DNA from: BOG-932 sp965276835
Lineage (GTDB): Bacteria > Pseudomonadota > Alphaproteobacteria > BOG-932 > Roseiterribacteraceae
Assembly (NCBI GenBank): GCA_965276835.1
Contig: OZ255631.1
Span: 2,356,001 to 2,420,000, forward strand
Direction of reading: 5' to 3'
DNA length: 64,000 nucleotides
Below are positions 17,408 to 25,997 of the stretch, one piece after another. The first letter of the stretch is position 1; every line of letters starts with the position of its first letter. The position numbers and the translations under genes are program-made. The notes below the pieces were generated by a model, which saw nothing but the letters and a program-made list of their open reading frames with translations, was not told where the DNA came from and made no database searches.

Positions 17408-17580
17408 TCCTCAAGCTGCGAGGCGGCAATCACGCGTTCTTACCTTTCGCCTATCGAGCGGTTCGCCACCGAATACCAGCGGATGCCGCCCCCCGGCGGC
17501 GCGCCGCCGTCACCGATCCCGGCGGATGCCCTGAACCGCGCCCACAAGCTACTGTTCTGCGCGCCGACGCGCGCTTAGCC

Positions 17581-18405
17581 ATGGCGGCGCGGGCTGTTCT
17601 TGCCGTCCTTACCGGCGTGGCCCTCACGACCGCATCCGCCGGAGCGGCTGAACGCGTCATTCCGATCGGCGACACTGCGTGGATCGGCGACATCCTGCTG
17701 CCGGAAACCACGGCGTGGCCGGCGCTCCGGGACTTTCCGCACCCTGCGCAGCCCGACTTGACCGGCGATCTGCTGACGCGGCTGTCAGCCGAATTGCCGG
17801 AAACGCTGACCGGCGGAAGCTGCCCGTTCGCCGCGAAGGTCATCCAGGCACCCGGCTTTCGCGGCAAGTTGCGCATGGGGAGCATCTTCGGGCCCGATGA
17901 CGACGACATCGTCTATGCCGGACCGACACCCTGCGGCGAAGGCGACATCACGGTGGTGTGGCGGCATGTGCACGATCCGGCCGCACTGTCCTCCTTCGCC
18001 TTGTTCGCCACTGTCCTGCGCGTTCAGGACATCGCGGACCCGCCGTTCTCGACGGTCGAGGTGGGGTGTTGCCAGACCGCGTTCGACATCTATCACATCG
18101 CCACGGTGACGGACGGGAACGTGCGGTCGGTCTATCTGCACCACCTGCTGAAGATCCCCGCCGCCGCCAAGATCGAGCAGCACCCGATCGCCCTGAAGGC
18201 CGCGACCGAACTGGAATGGTCGCCGCTGGAGCGCGACCCGAAAGCCGAGGCCGACGACGCGCCCATCAGTTATCAGGCTGGAACGCCGGGCGAGGTCCTG
18301 GCGACCTATCGCGACACCGTCGGCAAGACATGGCGTCTGCTCGCGGTTCCGCGTAAGTCCCCGTCCAGCGTCGGCTGGACCGCCGATCCGTTGGACATCC
18401 AGTAA
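17581..18405 (+). CDS. Exported protein of unknown function
   Basis: This is a 274-residue protein with a signal peptide (MAARAVLAVLTGVALTTASA, cleavage near AGAAE). The mature part carries five cysteines (SCPF, TPCGEG, EVGCCQTAFD) and the strings VIPIGDTAWIGDILLPETTA and CQTAFDIYHIATVTDGNVRS. I do not recognise a family. Its stop is eight bases before the start of the uracil-DNA-glycosylase-like gene, suggesting cotranscription. An upstream RBS is not obvious. Periplasmic or outer-membrane location is inferred from the signal peptide. Confidence 0.7.
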   Translation: MAARAVLAVLTGVALTTASAGAAERVIPIGDTAWIGDILLPETTAWPALRDFPHPAQPDLTGDLLTRLSAELPETLTGGSCPFAAKVIQAPGFRGKLRMGSIFGPDDDDIVYAGPTPCGEGDITVVWRHVHDPAALSSFALFATVLRVQDIADPPFSTVEVGCCQTAFDIYHIATVTDGNVRSVYLHHLLKIPAAAKIEQHPIALKAATELEWSPLERDPKAEADDAPISYQAGTPGEVLATYRDTVGKTWRLLAVPRKSPSSVGWTADPLDIQ

Positions 18406-18412
18406 GGCGCCC

Positions 18413-18994
18413 ATGGCCGACACCGTAGACACGCTCCGCGCCGAGATCGCCGCCTGCACGGTGTGCGCCCCGCATCTTGCCGCGGGCCCAAGACCCATCG
18501 TGCAGTTCGGCGCGACCGCCCGCATCCTGATTATCGGCCAGGCGCCGGGCTCGAAGGTTCACGCCAGCGGCGTTCCATGGAACGACGACAGCGGCGACCG
18601 CCTGCGGGACTGGACCGGCCTGAGCCGCGCGGAATTCTACGATCCGGGTACGGTGGCGCTGATGCCGACGGGTTTCTGCTATCCCGGCAAGGGCAAGAGC
18701 GGCGACCTGCCGCCACGGCCGGAATGCGCGCCGTTATGGCATCACCGCATCTTGGCGCTGTTGCCTGCCAACCGCCTGACCTTGCTGGTCGGCGCCTATG
18801 CGCAGGCGCATTACCTGCCGCCGAACAAGCGGTCGATGACGGAGAACGTGCTGGCGTTCAATGGCTTCGGACCGGGCCTGTTTCCCCTGCCCCACCCGGC
18901 CTGGCGCAGCGTGATCTGGGCGCGGCGAAACCCATGGTTCGAAAACGACGTGCTGCCGGCGCTGCGGACGGCAGTGCGGTCGCATATCGGCTAG
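18413..18994 (+). CDS. Uracil-DNA glycosylase-family protein
   Basis: This 193-residue protein has the UDG-superfamily motif 1 ILIIGQAPGSKVHASGVPWN (about 38-57), a middle LTLLVGAYAQAHYL strand and motif 2 PLPHPAWRS near the C terminus (equivalent to HPSP/HPAP in other families). Two cysteines near the N terminus (CTVC) might take part in an Fe-S cluster, as in family 4 enzymes, but the other pair is not evident. This short form is widespread in alphaproteobacteria and annotated as UDG-family. Direct uracil excision is not proven for it. It would act on damaged DNA or nucleotides in the cytosol. Confidence 0.82.
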   Translation: MADTVDTLRAEIAACTVCAPHLAAGPRPIVQFGATARILIIGQAPGSKVHASGVPWNDDSGDRLRDWTGLSRAEFYDPGTVALMPTGFCYPGKGKSGDLPPRPECAPLWHHRILALLPANRLTLLVGAYAQAHYLPPNKRSMTENVLAFNGFGPGLFPLPHPAWRSVIWARRNPWFENDVLPALRTAVRSHIG

Positions 18995-18998
18995 GGCC

Positions 18999-19247
18999 CT
19001 ATGAGTCTTTCGGCTGCGCCTGATCGATCTGGTCGGCGGCCTCGATCAGCTGCCGGGCAATCTGGCGGCCTTGATCGGCCGACATCGCCCATTGCAGCGC
19101 CGTACCGCCGGCGCGGAATTCATCGACGTTGTTGGCGACCCGCAACTGGCAGATCAGCATGATCCCGTCGGCTACGCCCGACTGATATCCCACCAGACGG
19201 GGCAGGCGGATATTGCCCTCTTCGTCCGTTTCCCATTTCAAGTCCAA
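18999..19247 (-). CDS. Small hypothetical protein
   Basis: Read from TTG 19247 (GGGAGCGGTCAG before it) this gives 82 residues, MDLKWETDEEGNIRLPRLVG then YQSGVADGIMLICQLRVANN and DQGRQIARQLIEAADQIDQA. It is acidic, with no signal peptide or membrane segment. The C-terminal helix-like part is well formed and the codon use fits a real gene. An ORF extends upstream to 19304 but that part (MPRRAARLFCRAS) is not convincing. Function unknown. Confidence 0.5.
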   Translation of the reverse strand: MDLKWETDEEGNIRLPRLVGYQSGVADGIMLICQLRVANNVDEFRAGGTALQWAMSADQGRQIARQLIEAADQIDQAQPKDS

Positions 19248-19319
19248 CTGACCGCTCCCGTGATGTGACGCCCGGCAAAATAGCCGAGCGGCACGACGGG
19301 GCATACTGCCGGAGCGGAA

Positions 19320-19484
19320 TTACCCGATCAGGTCGACCACGATCTTGCGCAACTCCTCGCGGGACAGGCCGATGGGGGCCGGTTTGCGGGGCAGGTTGAT
19401 GCGCGGCGGAGTGGTGGGTTTGAGGTTGAAGAATCGATGCGCGGGCATCGCGGTCTGTGTCGTTTCTAACGTGTACATAGTCAT
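19320..19484 (-). CDS. Possible 54-residue protein
   Basis: ATG 19484 or 19478 opens a short frame, MTMYTLETTQTAMPAHRFFN, then LKPTTPPRINLPRKPAPIGL and SREELRKIVVDLIG-stop. The proline-rich middle and amphipathic last helix look like a real small protein, and the alternative frame across the same DNA is less protein-like. It is 72 bp upstream of, and on the same strand as, the 82-residue hypothetical gene. Function unknown. Confidence 0.4.
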   Translation of the reverse strand: MTMYTLETTQTAMPAHRFFNLKPTTPPRINLPRKPAPIGLSREELRKIVVDLIG

Positions 19485-19894
19485 CCATGACGTCGCGCCG
19501 TGTTCGGCGCGCTGCGTCTTAAAAATCGCCGCCCGCAGGATGCGGGTGACGGATAGGCTGCCATCGGGCAGCAGTCGGATTCAATAAGCTGGAAATCGCG
19601 GAGGGGTTCCCAAAATCGCGGCGAATAAATCGCCCGGCGTTTCGGGTCTCTGGCGCTTGAAATCGCGCTCTTACTTCAAGTTTTTTAACTGAGGTAATCA
19701 CTGAATCTGACGCTGATATGATCGCCGGCCGATGATTTGTCAAGATCGGCGGAAATATTCCGGTCGCCGAGACGGCTTTATTGCGACAATCGTGTGACAA
19801 CCCCCATTCATCTTGTGCGCGCCGATAACTAAGCGAGCAAAGCGCGTAGAGTAGTCGGCAATCGGATGCGTAACAACCGAGGATTTGGGAGTTC
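19485..19894. other. Intergenic region before the Sel1-repeat gene
   Basis: These 410 bp contain no gene I can support. Around 19670-19760 the DNA is AT-richer (TTTTTTAACTGAGGTAATCA) and probably holds promoters for the forward Sel1 gene. No terminators or recognisable operators were seen. Confidence 0.4.
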
Positions 19895-21484
19895 ATGAAA
19901 TCGTCAGGCGATCATTCGCTCTTGCGAGCGTCATGGCGCGCAACCTGTTGTCTGCTCCGGCCCGCTGCCGTCGCCATCGCCGTATCGCACCTGGCGCCGC
20001 CGGCCTTGGCCGCGGGGGATGAACAGCAGGCACTGCCGCCGCCAATTCCATTATATTCGATGCATACCAGCAACACGGCGATCCTGGGCGCCGGTATCGT
20101 CGTCATCGATACGACGGACCCGTTCGACGCGGTGCTGGCTTGGTATCGCGCCAACCTGAAGGACAAGATGGCCGATGTCGTGCTGGGCCCGGAACATCAC
20201 CATATCCTGACCCACAACGGCGCGGGGGTCGACATTAGCGTTGCCGGTGCGGCTCCTGATCAGCGAACCAAGATATCCCTGTATTGGAATGCCGGCGGCG
20301 CCCCGCCACCGCAAGACGCCCCCGGCGCAGAGGCGGCAAACCAACCGCCGCCCACGACCCAAACAGAGCCGGCGAACCAAAAAGAAGGCGTGAACGCCAA
20401 TGTGGCTGCCGCCGCGCCGACCGACCGCCAGCCACCCCGGGATGAGCCGCCCCAGCCCGACGTCCAGCCGCCTCAGGCCGAGCCGCTCCAGGCTGACGCC
20501 CAGCCTGTCACGACCGAGCCGCGCGAGGCCGACCCACAGTCGCCTCCGGCTGAGCCGCTCCAAGCTGAGGTTCAGGCAGTCCCGACCGAGCCGCTTCAGG
20601 TAGAGACGCTTACGCTTCGTCCGGTCCGCTCGGACATCGCAATGGAGGCGGCGCCCAGCCCTCCGCCGATTGCGCCCGCGGAGGCGGAGGAACTCGACCG
20701 GCCCAACGCCCGGGCGCCGGTTGCCGACGGCCGGGCTCTGTTCAAGGCCGGCCGTTACGCCGAGGCGTTCCTGGCCTGGCAGGATGCTGCCGCCGCAGGC
20801 AATTCAAATGCGCCGCTGTTCATCGGCATGATGTACGATGGCGGTCAGGGCGTGCCGAGAAACCCGACCGAGGCCCTGAAGTGGTATCTGATCGCGGCAA
20901 AGGCCGGCAGCCCTGCCGGCGCCTTCAATGTCGGCGTCATGTACGACACAGGCGACGGGATGGCCCGGAACGCGGCGGAAGCCGCCGACTGGTATGCGCG
21001 CGCCGCAGCGAAGGGGTCGGGCCGCGCCGCCTTCAATCTCGCCTTGCTGTTCGAAAGGGGCGACGGCATACAACCGGACCCAAAGCGTGCGAATGAATAT
21101 CTCAGGCGGGCAGACCATTTGGGTGTCGCCGTGGCTCGGGTCCACTTGCAATATGCGTCGGCCGACGCGCCCCCGGACGATCAGCGGTTCGGTATGTTCC
21201 GCAGCATCGGAAACAACACACCGAAAAGCGGCACCGCCGGCGCCTTGACCGCGTCCAAAAGCATTCGGCAGTTGGCCGAAAAGGGAAGCCCGGCTGCACA
21301 ATACGACCTTGCCTATTGCCTTGAGACCGGCACCGGCGCCGAGATCGATCTGCACAAAGCCTATACGCAATATCGCCAAGCAGCGGGCGAGGCCCGGGAT
21401 CCGCGCCTGAAGAAGATCGCCGAGGCCGGCGCCAGCCGCGTGAAGGCCCACCTTATCGCATCGGCGAGCATCGCGTCGGATTGA
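19895..21484 (+). CDS. Exported Sel1-repeat protein with proline-rich linker
   Basis: This 529-residue protein has a signal peptide (hydrophobic core LLRPAAVAIAVSHLAPPALA). A short domain (about 40-120, with DPFDAVLAWYRANLKDKM) precedes a Pro/Gln/Glu-rich linker (about 130-260) built of imprecise repeats of the type QPPQAEPLQAD and PPAEPLQAEVQ. Then come Sel1/TPR-like repeats (about 280-415: APLFIGMMYDGGQGVPRNPT, AFNVGVMYDTGDGMARNAAE, AFNLALLFERGDGIQPDPKR) and another near 470 (AQYDLAYCLETGTGAEID). Sel1 proteins are protein-protein adaptors, often periplasmic in envelope signalling. The partner is unknown. Confidence 0.85.
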   Translation: MKSSGDHSLLRASWRATCCLLRPAAVAIAVSHLAPPALAAGDEQQALPPPIPLYSMHTSNTAILGAGIVVIDTTDPFDAVLAWYRANLKDKMADVVLGPEHHHILTHNGAGVDISVAGAAPDQRTKISLYWNAGGAPPPQDAPGAEAANQPPPTTQTEPANQKEGVNANVAAAAPTDRQPPRDEPPQPDVQPPQAEPLQADAQPVTTEPREADPQSPPAEPLQAEVQAVPTEPLQVETLTLRPVRSDIAMEAAPSPPPIAPAEAEELDRPNARAPVADGRALFKAGRYAEAFLAWQDAAAAGNSNAPLFIGMMYDGGQGVPRNPTEALKWYLIAAKAGSPAGAFNVGVMYDTGDGMARNAAEAADWYARAAAKGSGRAAFNLALLFERGDGIQPDPKRANEYLRRADHLGVAVARVHLQYASADAPPDDQRFGMFRSIGNNTPKSGTAGALTASKSIRQLAEKGSPAAQYDLAYCLETGTGAEIDLHKAYTQYRQAAGEARDPRLKKIAEAGASRVKAHLIASASIASD

Positions 21485-21520
21485 GGAATTACCTGGGCGC
21501 GTCGCGCACCGTCACGCCGC

Positions 21521-22081
21521 TTAGAATAAACTCCCCTGCGCCGTCGGCGGCGGTTCCAGGTCGATCCCCTCCAGCACCAGCATGCGGGCCTTGGCGTCGG
21601 CGCCGCCGGGTGCGGAGAAGCCGCCCAGCCTGTTGCCGGCCGCCAGCACGCGGTGGCAGGGGATGATCAGCGCGACCGGGTTCTTCGCCATCGCCTGGCC
21701 GACATCGCGCGCAGCCTCCGGCCCCGCGCCCAGTTCCCGGGCCAAGGTGCCATAGGTGGTGGTCTGACCCCAGCCGACCCGGCGGGCAGCGTCATAAATC
21801 CGGCGGAAGAAATCGTCCTGATCGCCGAGGTCCAAGGTGACGCCGGAAAAATCGGTTTCCTCACCGGCGAAATAGCGCTTCACGGCAACGATCGCATCCG
21901 CCGCCTCGGGCGTCGGCACGCCAAGCTCCGCGCCTGGAATACGGCGTAGCAGCAGGCGCTCGGTCGCCTCCGCGCTTTTGGTCGGCAACTGGAAACGAGT
22001 GATGCCGACATCGTTCCAGGCAATGCCGCAGAAACCGCCGGCGGTTTCGAAAACGAGATAGCGATGGATGGTCTGGCCCAT
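21521..22081 (-). CDS. ogt: Methylated-DNA--protein-cysteine methyltransferase
   Basis: From ATG 22081 (MGQTIHRYLVF) this is a 186-residue O6-alkylguanine repair protein. An N-terminal domain is followed by the catalytic domain with YDAARRVGWGQTTTYGTLAR (DNA-binding HTH and Arg finger) and the acceptor motif IIPCHRV with Cys142. GGFSAPGGADAK follows. The protein transfers a methyl group from O6-methylguanine to the cysteine and is consumed. No Ada regulatory domain is present, so this is the Ogt form. An upstream in-frame start at 22138 is proline-rich and unlikely. Confidence 0.93.
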   Translation of the reverse strand: MGQTIHRYLVFETAGGFCGIAWNDVGITRFQLPTKSAEATERLLLRRIPGAELGVPTPEAADAIVAVKRYFAGEETDFSGVTLDLGDQDDFFRRIYDAARRVGWGQTTTYGTLARELGAGPEAARDVGQAMAKNPVALIIPCHRVLAAGNRLGGFSAPGGADAKARMLVLEGIDLEPPPTAQGSLF

Positions 22082-22244
22082 GTCCGGAACTTTCGGTTTC
22101 GGTGATTTTGAAGGTCGGGAGGGATGGGGGGATTTCAAGGTGGCATGGCCTCAAGGCTCGTCCGCCGTTCATGACCTCGCCCCCGAGGGGAGAGGTACTT
22201 TTATGAAGGGCAAGCGGCAGTCCTGAATCCAAACACACCCCATC

Positions 22245-22324
22245 GTCACCCCGACGAAAGTCGGGGTCCATTTGGGAGTCTTCGCGAGGGCTGGGCGTTG
22301 GATCCCGACGTTCGCCGGGATGAC
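22245..22324. repeat. Extragenic palindromic (REP-like) element
   Basis: CCCCGAC-GAAA-GTCGGGG (22249-22266) and ATCCCG...CGGGAT (22302-22321) lie as two hairpins. They are enclosed by the outer pair GTCA (22245-22248) and TGAC (22321-22324), and the inner edges TCCA and TGGA also pair. This is the standard arrangement of paired REP units between convergent or tandem genes. Only one full copy is in the window. Confidence 0.65.
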
Positions 22325-22343
22325 GAAGTGAGAATAGGGCGAG

Positions 22344-23441
22344 TTACCCGTCGGGCGGCCCATGTCCGTCCTGGACCGGCGCGGGTTCGACCTTCCACCC
22401 GGCCCGCTCAAGATAGCCCCGTGCGAGTTCCAGGGTGCGGGCCTGTTCCACGACCGCCGGATCGGCATCGTCGTCTTCCGGTTCGTCGAAAGAATCCGCC
22501 GCCGGCTTCAAACCCAGCTCGGCGCACATCTTGGCGACGATCTCAACCGGGTCGCCGTCATAGTCTTCATAGGTCTCGTATTCGTCGAACAGATCGGCCA
22601 GCAGGTGTCTCACACTCTCGCGATCGTCGTCGTCGTCGTCGTCATTGTCGTCTTCATCGTCGATGTCCGTATCGTCGCCCCAGGCGTCGCGCGCGGCATC
22701 GGTCACCGCCCGGCGGATCGCCGCCTTCTTGGCCTCGTCCGCCTCGCGCGCGGCACGTCCCGCTTCCCACCGTTCGGCATCCGCTTCCGCCTCAGCTTCG
22801 GCCGCGAGACGTTCGGCGCGCTCGGCGTCGTCCTCGTCCAGCTTTTCCGCCAGGGCAATGATCCGGCGCAGCTCCAGCTGCATCCGGTTGATCGCCAGGA
22901 ACGGATCCTTCAGCTTCTCGAAGGCTTCCTGGGCATTGCCGTACAACACGCCGCTGACGCCCCCTGCCAGATGACCGAGCATCGCCATCGTCGTCTGCAG
23001 CGACCGGTCCAGGTCATTGCGCCGGGGCGCACGCCGCGCCTCGAGCAGCGCGGGGTCGATCGCGTCGTCATTCTGCAAGTCATCCGCCTCGGCCAGACGT
23101 TTGGCGCGCTTGGCGTCCTCATCGTCCAGCCGCTCCTCCTGGGCGATGATCCGGCGCAGCTCGCGCTGCATCCTGTTCATCGCCAGGAACGGGTCCTTCA
23201 GCCTATCCACCGACTCCTGGGCATTGGCGAACAGCTTGCCGTCGATGCCCTTGGTCAGATGATCGAGCATGATCATCGCCAGCCGCCGCGACCGTTCCAG
23301 CTCATAGCGCCGGACCGCGCGCCGCGTTAGGGCGGACGGGACGCGAGCCGCGGATGCAGCTTCGCCGGGCCGGCTTGCCTCTGTGGGCTGCCGGCCGGCC
23401 GTCTCGTCCGCTGTGCGGGCAGGGGTTGGGTCCGGGTTCAT
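22344..23441 (-). CDS. Protein with duplicated helical domain and Asp-rich linker
   Basis: From ATG 23441 (MNPDPTPARTADETAGRQPT) this encodes 365 residues. Two copies of one helical unit are obvious. The first (about residues 45-115) has MIMLDHLTKGIDGKLFANAQ and LKDPFLAMNRMQRELRRIIA. The second (about 142-212) has MAMLGHLAGGVSGVLYGNAQ and LKDPFLAINRMQLELRRIIA. Each is followed by an acidic coiled stretch (LDDEDAKRAKRLAE; LDEDDAERAERLAAE). An Ala/Glu-rich coiled coil, a run of about eight consecutive Asp, and a C-terminal VEIVAKMCAELGLKP segment follow. I do not recognise the family; cytosolic, strongly acidic. The tail could be metal- or protein-binding. Confidence 0.75.
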   Translation of the reverse strand: MNPDPTPARTADETAGRQPTEASRPGEAASAARVPSALTRRAVRRYELERSRRLAMIMLDHLTKGIDGKLFANAQESVDRLKDPFLAMNRMQRELRRIIAQEERLDDEDAKRAKRLAEADDLQNDDAIDPALLEARRAPRRNDLDRSLQTTMAMLGHLAGGVSGVLYGNAQEAFEKLKDPFLAINRMQLELRRIIALAEKLDEDDAERAERLAAEAEAEADAERWEAGRAAREADEAKKAAIRRAVTDAARDAWGDDTDIDDEDDNDDDDDDDRESVRHLLADLFDEYETYEDYDGDPVEIVAKMCAELGLKPAADSFDEPEDDDADPAVVEQARTLELARGYLERAGWKVEPAPVQDGHGPPDG

Positions 23442-23724
23442 GTTCGAAGGAAGAACATAAAAAGAACAAAATGTCAAGTGAAATTTAGCCCTGCCCTTCC
23501 GCGACAGGCATATCAAAGGGCGGCCGCATGACTTTATCGCGGAGGCCGCTGAGAATGCGCAGAGGACGCGGAGCGCGATTCAATTTCACAAAATGACACG
23601 GTCATATATTTCATAGGAAATATTTGTACTTTCCTATGGCTTTCTTCTAATTGTTGACCGACGCTAAACGTTACCGAATAACATCGTGGTGAATCGACCA
23701 AACAGCAACGGGATGTATTTAACA
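23442..23724. other. AT-rich intergenic region
   Basis: This 283 bp divergent region is clearly AT-richer than its surroundings between 23570 and 23720 (ATGACACGGTCATATATTTC, TATTTGTACTTTCC). It probably carries the promoters of the Asp-rich protein gene and of the tail-collar-like gene. No gene seen. Confidence 0.4.
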
Positions 23725-24051
23725 ATGCCTATAAAACAACTTGCAATCGCCGCCCTGATCGCAATCGCAACGGCAGGCGTCGCCCCCAAAGCGATGGCCA
23801 ACGACCAGTATATCGGCGAGATAAGGACGTTCGGCCTCAACTTCTGCCCGCATGGATGGCTGCCGACGGATGGGCGGACGGTGCCGCACAATCGTTATGC
23901 GGGGCTGTTTTCCCTGATCGGCCATCGTTATGGGGGAAGCGTTACTGAGTTTGCGCTGCCGAACCTCCCACCCATTGCCACGGTTCACCAGGGCGGACTG
24001 CATATGACGCAGTGCATTGCATGGGCCGGCCTGTATCCGCAGAGGGATTGA
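23725..24051 (+). CDS. Exported tail-collar-domain protein
   Basis: This 108-residue protein begins MPIKQLAIAALIAIATAGVA, a signal peptide ending near KAMA. It continues YIGEIRTFGLNFCPHGWLPT, DGRTVPHNRYAGLFSLIGHR and YGGSVTEFALPNLPP, the Tail_Collar pattern of phage fibre proteins and microcystin-dependent-protein relatives. It ends QCIAWAGLYPQRD, again typical. Bacterial members are often secreted; their role is poorly known. An upstream in-frame codon (23686) would put charged residues before the signal peptide. There is no phage context. Confidence 0.75.
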   Translation: MPIKQLAIAALIAIATAGVAPKAMANDQYIGEIRTFGLNFCPHGWLPTDGRTVPHNRYAGLFSLIGHRYGGSVTEFALPNLPPIATVHQGGLHMTQCIAWAGLYPQRD

Positions 24052-24235
24052 ACCCCGGGCCGCGAGACAGGGACGTGGCGATGCGCCGCCCGGCGCATGA
24101 GTCCGCGCGGCGCCGGCGCCACGTCCCCGTTACGATCAGAGCCACTGTCCCCGGCCAAATCCGCCGTCGTATTGAGGGCGAATTTCCGCTAAAAGGACGG
24201 AAGTTTGCGCCAAGGGAAACAATAAGATCAGAGCG

Positions 24236-24661
24236 ATGCCGGGATTGAAGCATTTGGCCGCTGTGGTTCCAGCGATTGCCGCCCTCGGTGTGACAATCCA
24301 ATCGGCGCATGCCATCGCCCTGGTCGAACGCGTGACTGCCGAGGTCGACCCGAGCACCTATGACGGGCCATGCCCGACGACGATCAATCTGAAAGGCGCC
24401 GTCACGGTCGGCATGCCGGGCGGCCATTTTCTGAGATACTATTATCGCTGGGAAGCCGAAGGCCGGCCTTTGACCGAGGAAGTCTTCACCATGTCCAAGG
24501 AAAAGCGCGATCGTTTCGAAACGCCCTGGCCAGTCCCGTTTGCGCCCAGTACGTCCGGCGTGCTGCCGATCAGGCTGCACGTTTACCTTGCCACCCGCAA
24601 CGGCAAGACCGAGGGCGACTATTTCTCACCGCCAGTGAACGTGACGGTGAATTGTAAGTAG
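24236..24661 (+). CDS. Exported beta-sandwich-like hypothetical protein
   Basis: This 141-residue protein has signal peptide MPGLKHLAAVVPAIAALGVT-IQSAHA. The mature part has two cysteines (YDGPCPTTINLKG and the C-terminal VTVNCK) that could form a disulfide across an Ig-like domain. Alternating hydrophobic strands (GHFLRYYYRWEAEGRPLTEE, GVLPIRLHVYLATRNGKTEG) support a beta fold. No family recognised. It is isolated on the forward strand, 184 bp after the tail-collar gene. Confidence 0.65.
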   Translation: MPGLKHLAAVVPAIAALGVTIQSAHAIALVERVTAEVDPSTYDGPCPTTINLKGAVTVGMPGGHFLRYYYRWEAEGRPLTEEVFTMSKEKRDRFETPWPVPFAPSTSGVLPIRLHVYLATRNGKTEGDYFSPPVNVTVNCK

Positions 24662-24744
24662 CTTTGCTGGGGGATTCGTACCTCGCCCCAGGGGAAGAGG
24701 CATATGAAGGAGGTAGGAATTAGGGTCAGAGCAAACTATCGCGA

Positions 24745-25073
24745 TCAAAGCCTCGCCTCAGTCGCCTGCTCATTCGTGCGCCTCGGTTGCACCTTGACCG
24801 TCACCTCGACCTCTTGCCCCAGGCCGGCCAGGATCGACATCGGACGGGCGATGGTGAAACGTCCCAAATTCGCCCTGCGGATACGTGAAAAGTCCGCCGC
24901 TGCAAAACCTGTCATTTCGTGCGCCGCCCGCACGGTCAGCTTTCGATAGTCGAGTACTCCGATTATCTGCGCGGCGAGCAACGCGCGCAGATGTTCGCGG
25001 TCGGCGTCGGGAACCCGAGATCGCGAAAGACGTTGCCGCTGCCCCGGATGATGTCCATATCGTCGTCGTTCAT
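24745..25073 (-). pseudogene. HigA/XRE-type antitoxin with frameshift
   Basis: Starting at ATG 25073 the frame reads MNDDDMDIIRGSGNVFRDLG-FP, then runs into nonsense. Shifting by one base (one C missing near 25020) restores DADREHLRALLAAQIIGVLD, YRKLTVRAAHEMTGFAAADF and SRIRRANLGRFTI through to the stop. This is the XRE/HigA-like antitoxin family, with the helix-turn-helix around TVRAAHEMTGFAAADFSRI. The ATG overlaps the stop of the toxin remnant (ATGA). With the frameshift the protein cannot be made whole. Confidence 0.7.
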
Positions 25074-25190
25074 TTTAATCTCTCTTTCAGCCGCTTCCGC
25101 CGTTCGTGGATCAGGTCGATTTCCTGCTTCGGCGTTTTGATCCCGACTTCGATTTCTTTTGGAACGCGTGGGCTTGAAGCTCCCTCGCCT
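25070..25190 (-). pseudogene. HigB/Gp49-type toxin, C-terminal remnant with frameshift
   Basis: In one frame GEARELQAHAFQKKSKSG is seen. After a one-base shift it continues IKTPKQEIDLIHERRKRLKE and ends RLK-stop with TGA at 25070-25072. HAFQKKSKSGIKTPKxEIDLI is the conserved end of RelE-superfamily HigB/Gp49 toxins, which are mRNA interferases. The N-terminal two thirds are gone. Upstream (25190-25424) I see only unassigned fragments. Confidence 0.65.
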
Positions 25191-25424
25191 CTCCCGCACA
25201 AACAATCGTCGATTCCTGCAATTTCCCGGTCAGCGAAGACCCTCTCCGGCCGGGCCTGTCGCACGCCGCCTACACCATGCCGGTTACTGGCGTCACCGGC
25301 ATTGGTCCCACTGCGTTCGTTGCCCACACAACGTCGCAGATGCGACCGCCTCCTTATACGCCGCCCCCTGCCGCCCCTCCAGGAAGGCCAGTATTTCTCC
25401 CGCGCGGCCAGCGTGGAACCGGCC

Positions 25425-25820
25425 TCATCCCTCAAAAAATTTCGCAGCGAGCTTGGTGTTCACATATTCGGTCAGCTCTACCAGCTTGCCGTCGCGGAAG
25501 CGCATCAGGAACAGGTATTTGTTGCTGTAGAGCCGGCCCGAGACGTCGGTGGCGAAGGATTCGGCCTCGACCACGACGCGGTCGTTCTCGGCGATCATCG
25601 AATGGATGACCATCCGCAGGCCTTCGGGGAAAACCGCGTGGACCTGCGCCGCAACCTGCAACTGTTGGGCCTTGGTGTGCTCCCCCGGGATCGCAATCGC
25701 GCTCACCATCACGGTCCGGCAATCCTCGGCCATCGCCAGGTCCATGGATCCGACAGGATCGTCGCCCATGCCGATGATGAAGCGGCGCGCCGTGTCTTTG
25801 TTGCGCTCCGTTTCGTCCAT
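25425..25820 (-). CDS. NTF2-like/SnoaL-type small protein
   Basis: From ATG 25820 (GGGAGGACGAC before it) this is a 131-residue protein starting MDETERNKDTARRFIIGMGD. The pattern of an N-terminal helix, MAEDCRTVMVSAIAIPGEH, VIHSMIAENDRVVVEAESFA and YLFLMRFRDGKLVELTEYVN-T matches the NTF2-like SnoaL fold. Members are hydrolases, isomerases or binding proteins with a central cavity. Substrate unknown. An in-frame upstream start at 25904 lacks an RBS. Confidence 0.82.
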   Translation of the reverse strand: MDETERNKDTARRFIIGMGDDPVGSMDLAMAEDCRTVMVSAIAIPGEHTKAQQLQVAAQVHAVFPEGLRMVIHSMIAENDRVVVEAESFATDVSGRLYSNKYLFLMRFRDGKLVELTEYVNTKLAAKFFEG

Positions 25821-25997
25821 GTCGTCCTCCCGGTTCGGCCTTGCTTGCGCTTTATCGCAGTCGCTGTCCGCGCCTGGGGCGATAACAGCGACGATGCCGC
25901 ACATCAGGTCAATATGTCATATTATACGGCTTAATCCCGCGGATTGTTTGTCGCGGATGTACTTGAGATGTGGCGCCCGTTGCTGGATGGGAATTGA

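Larger units (their letters stand above)
16672..17580. other. Gene-remnant region between two oxidoreductase/exported-protein genes
   Basis: This 909 bp stretch has no intact gene. Besides the usher and spore-coat-U fragments listed separately, the forward strand at about 16790-16900 translates to GTHPFVNYGASIHVGVDTQQ, which looks protein-like but which I cannot assign. The forward strand at about 17430-17577 also reads as an open stretch (AITRSYLSPIERFATEYQRM) with no start codon. Together they look like several eroded genes compacted by deletions. Confidence 0.5.

Noticed and set aside
20400..20620. Tandem DNA repeats in the Sel1 gene as a non-coding repeat
   Set aside because: The repetition lies in frame and encodes a Pro/Gln/Glu-rich linker, so it is part of the protein.
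22621..22672. GTC/GAC trinucleotide run as a possible slippage-prone repeat locus
   Set aside because: It encodes the poly-Asp tract of the protein at 22344-23441; there is no evidence for phase variation in a single sequence.
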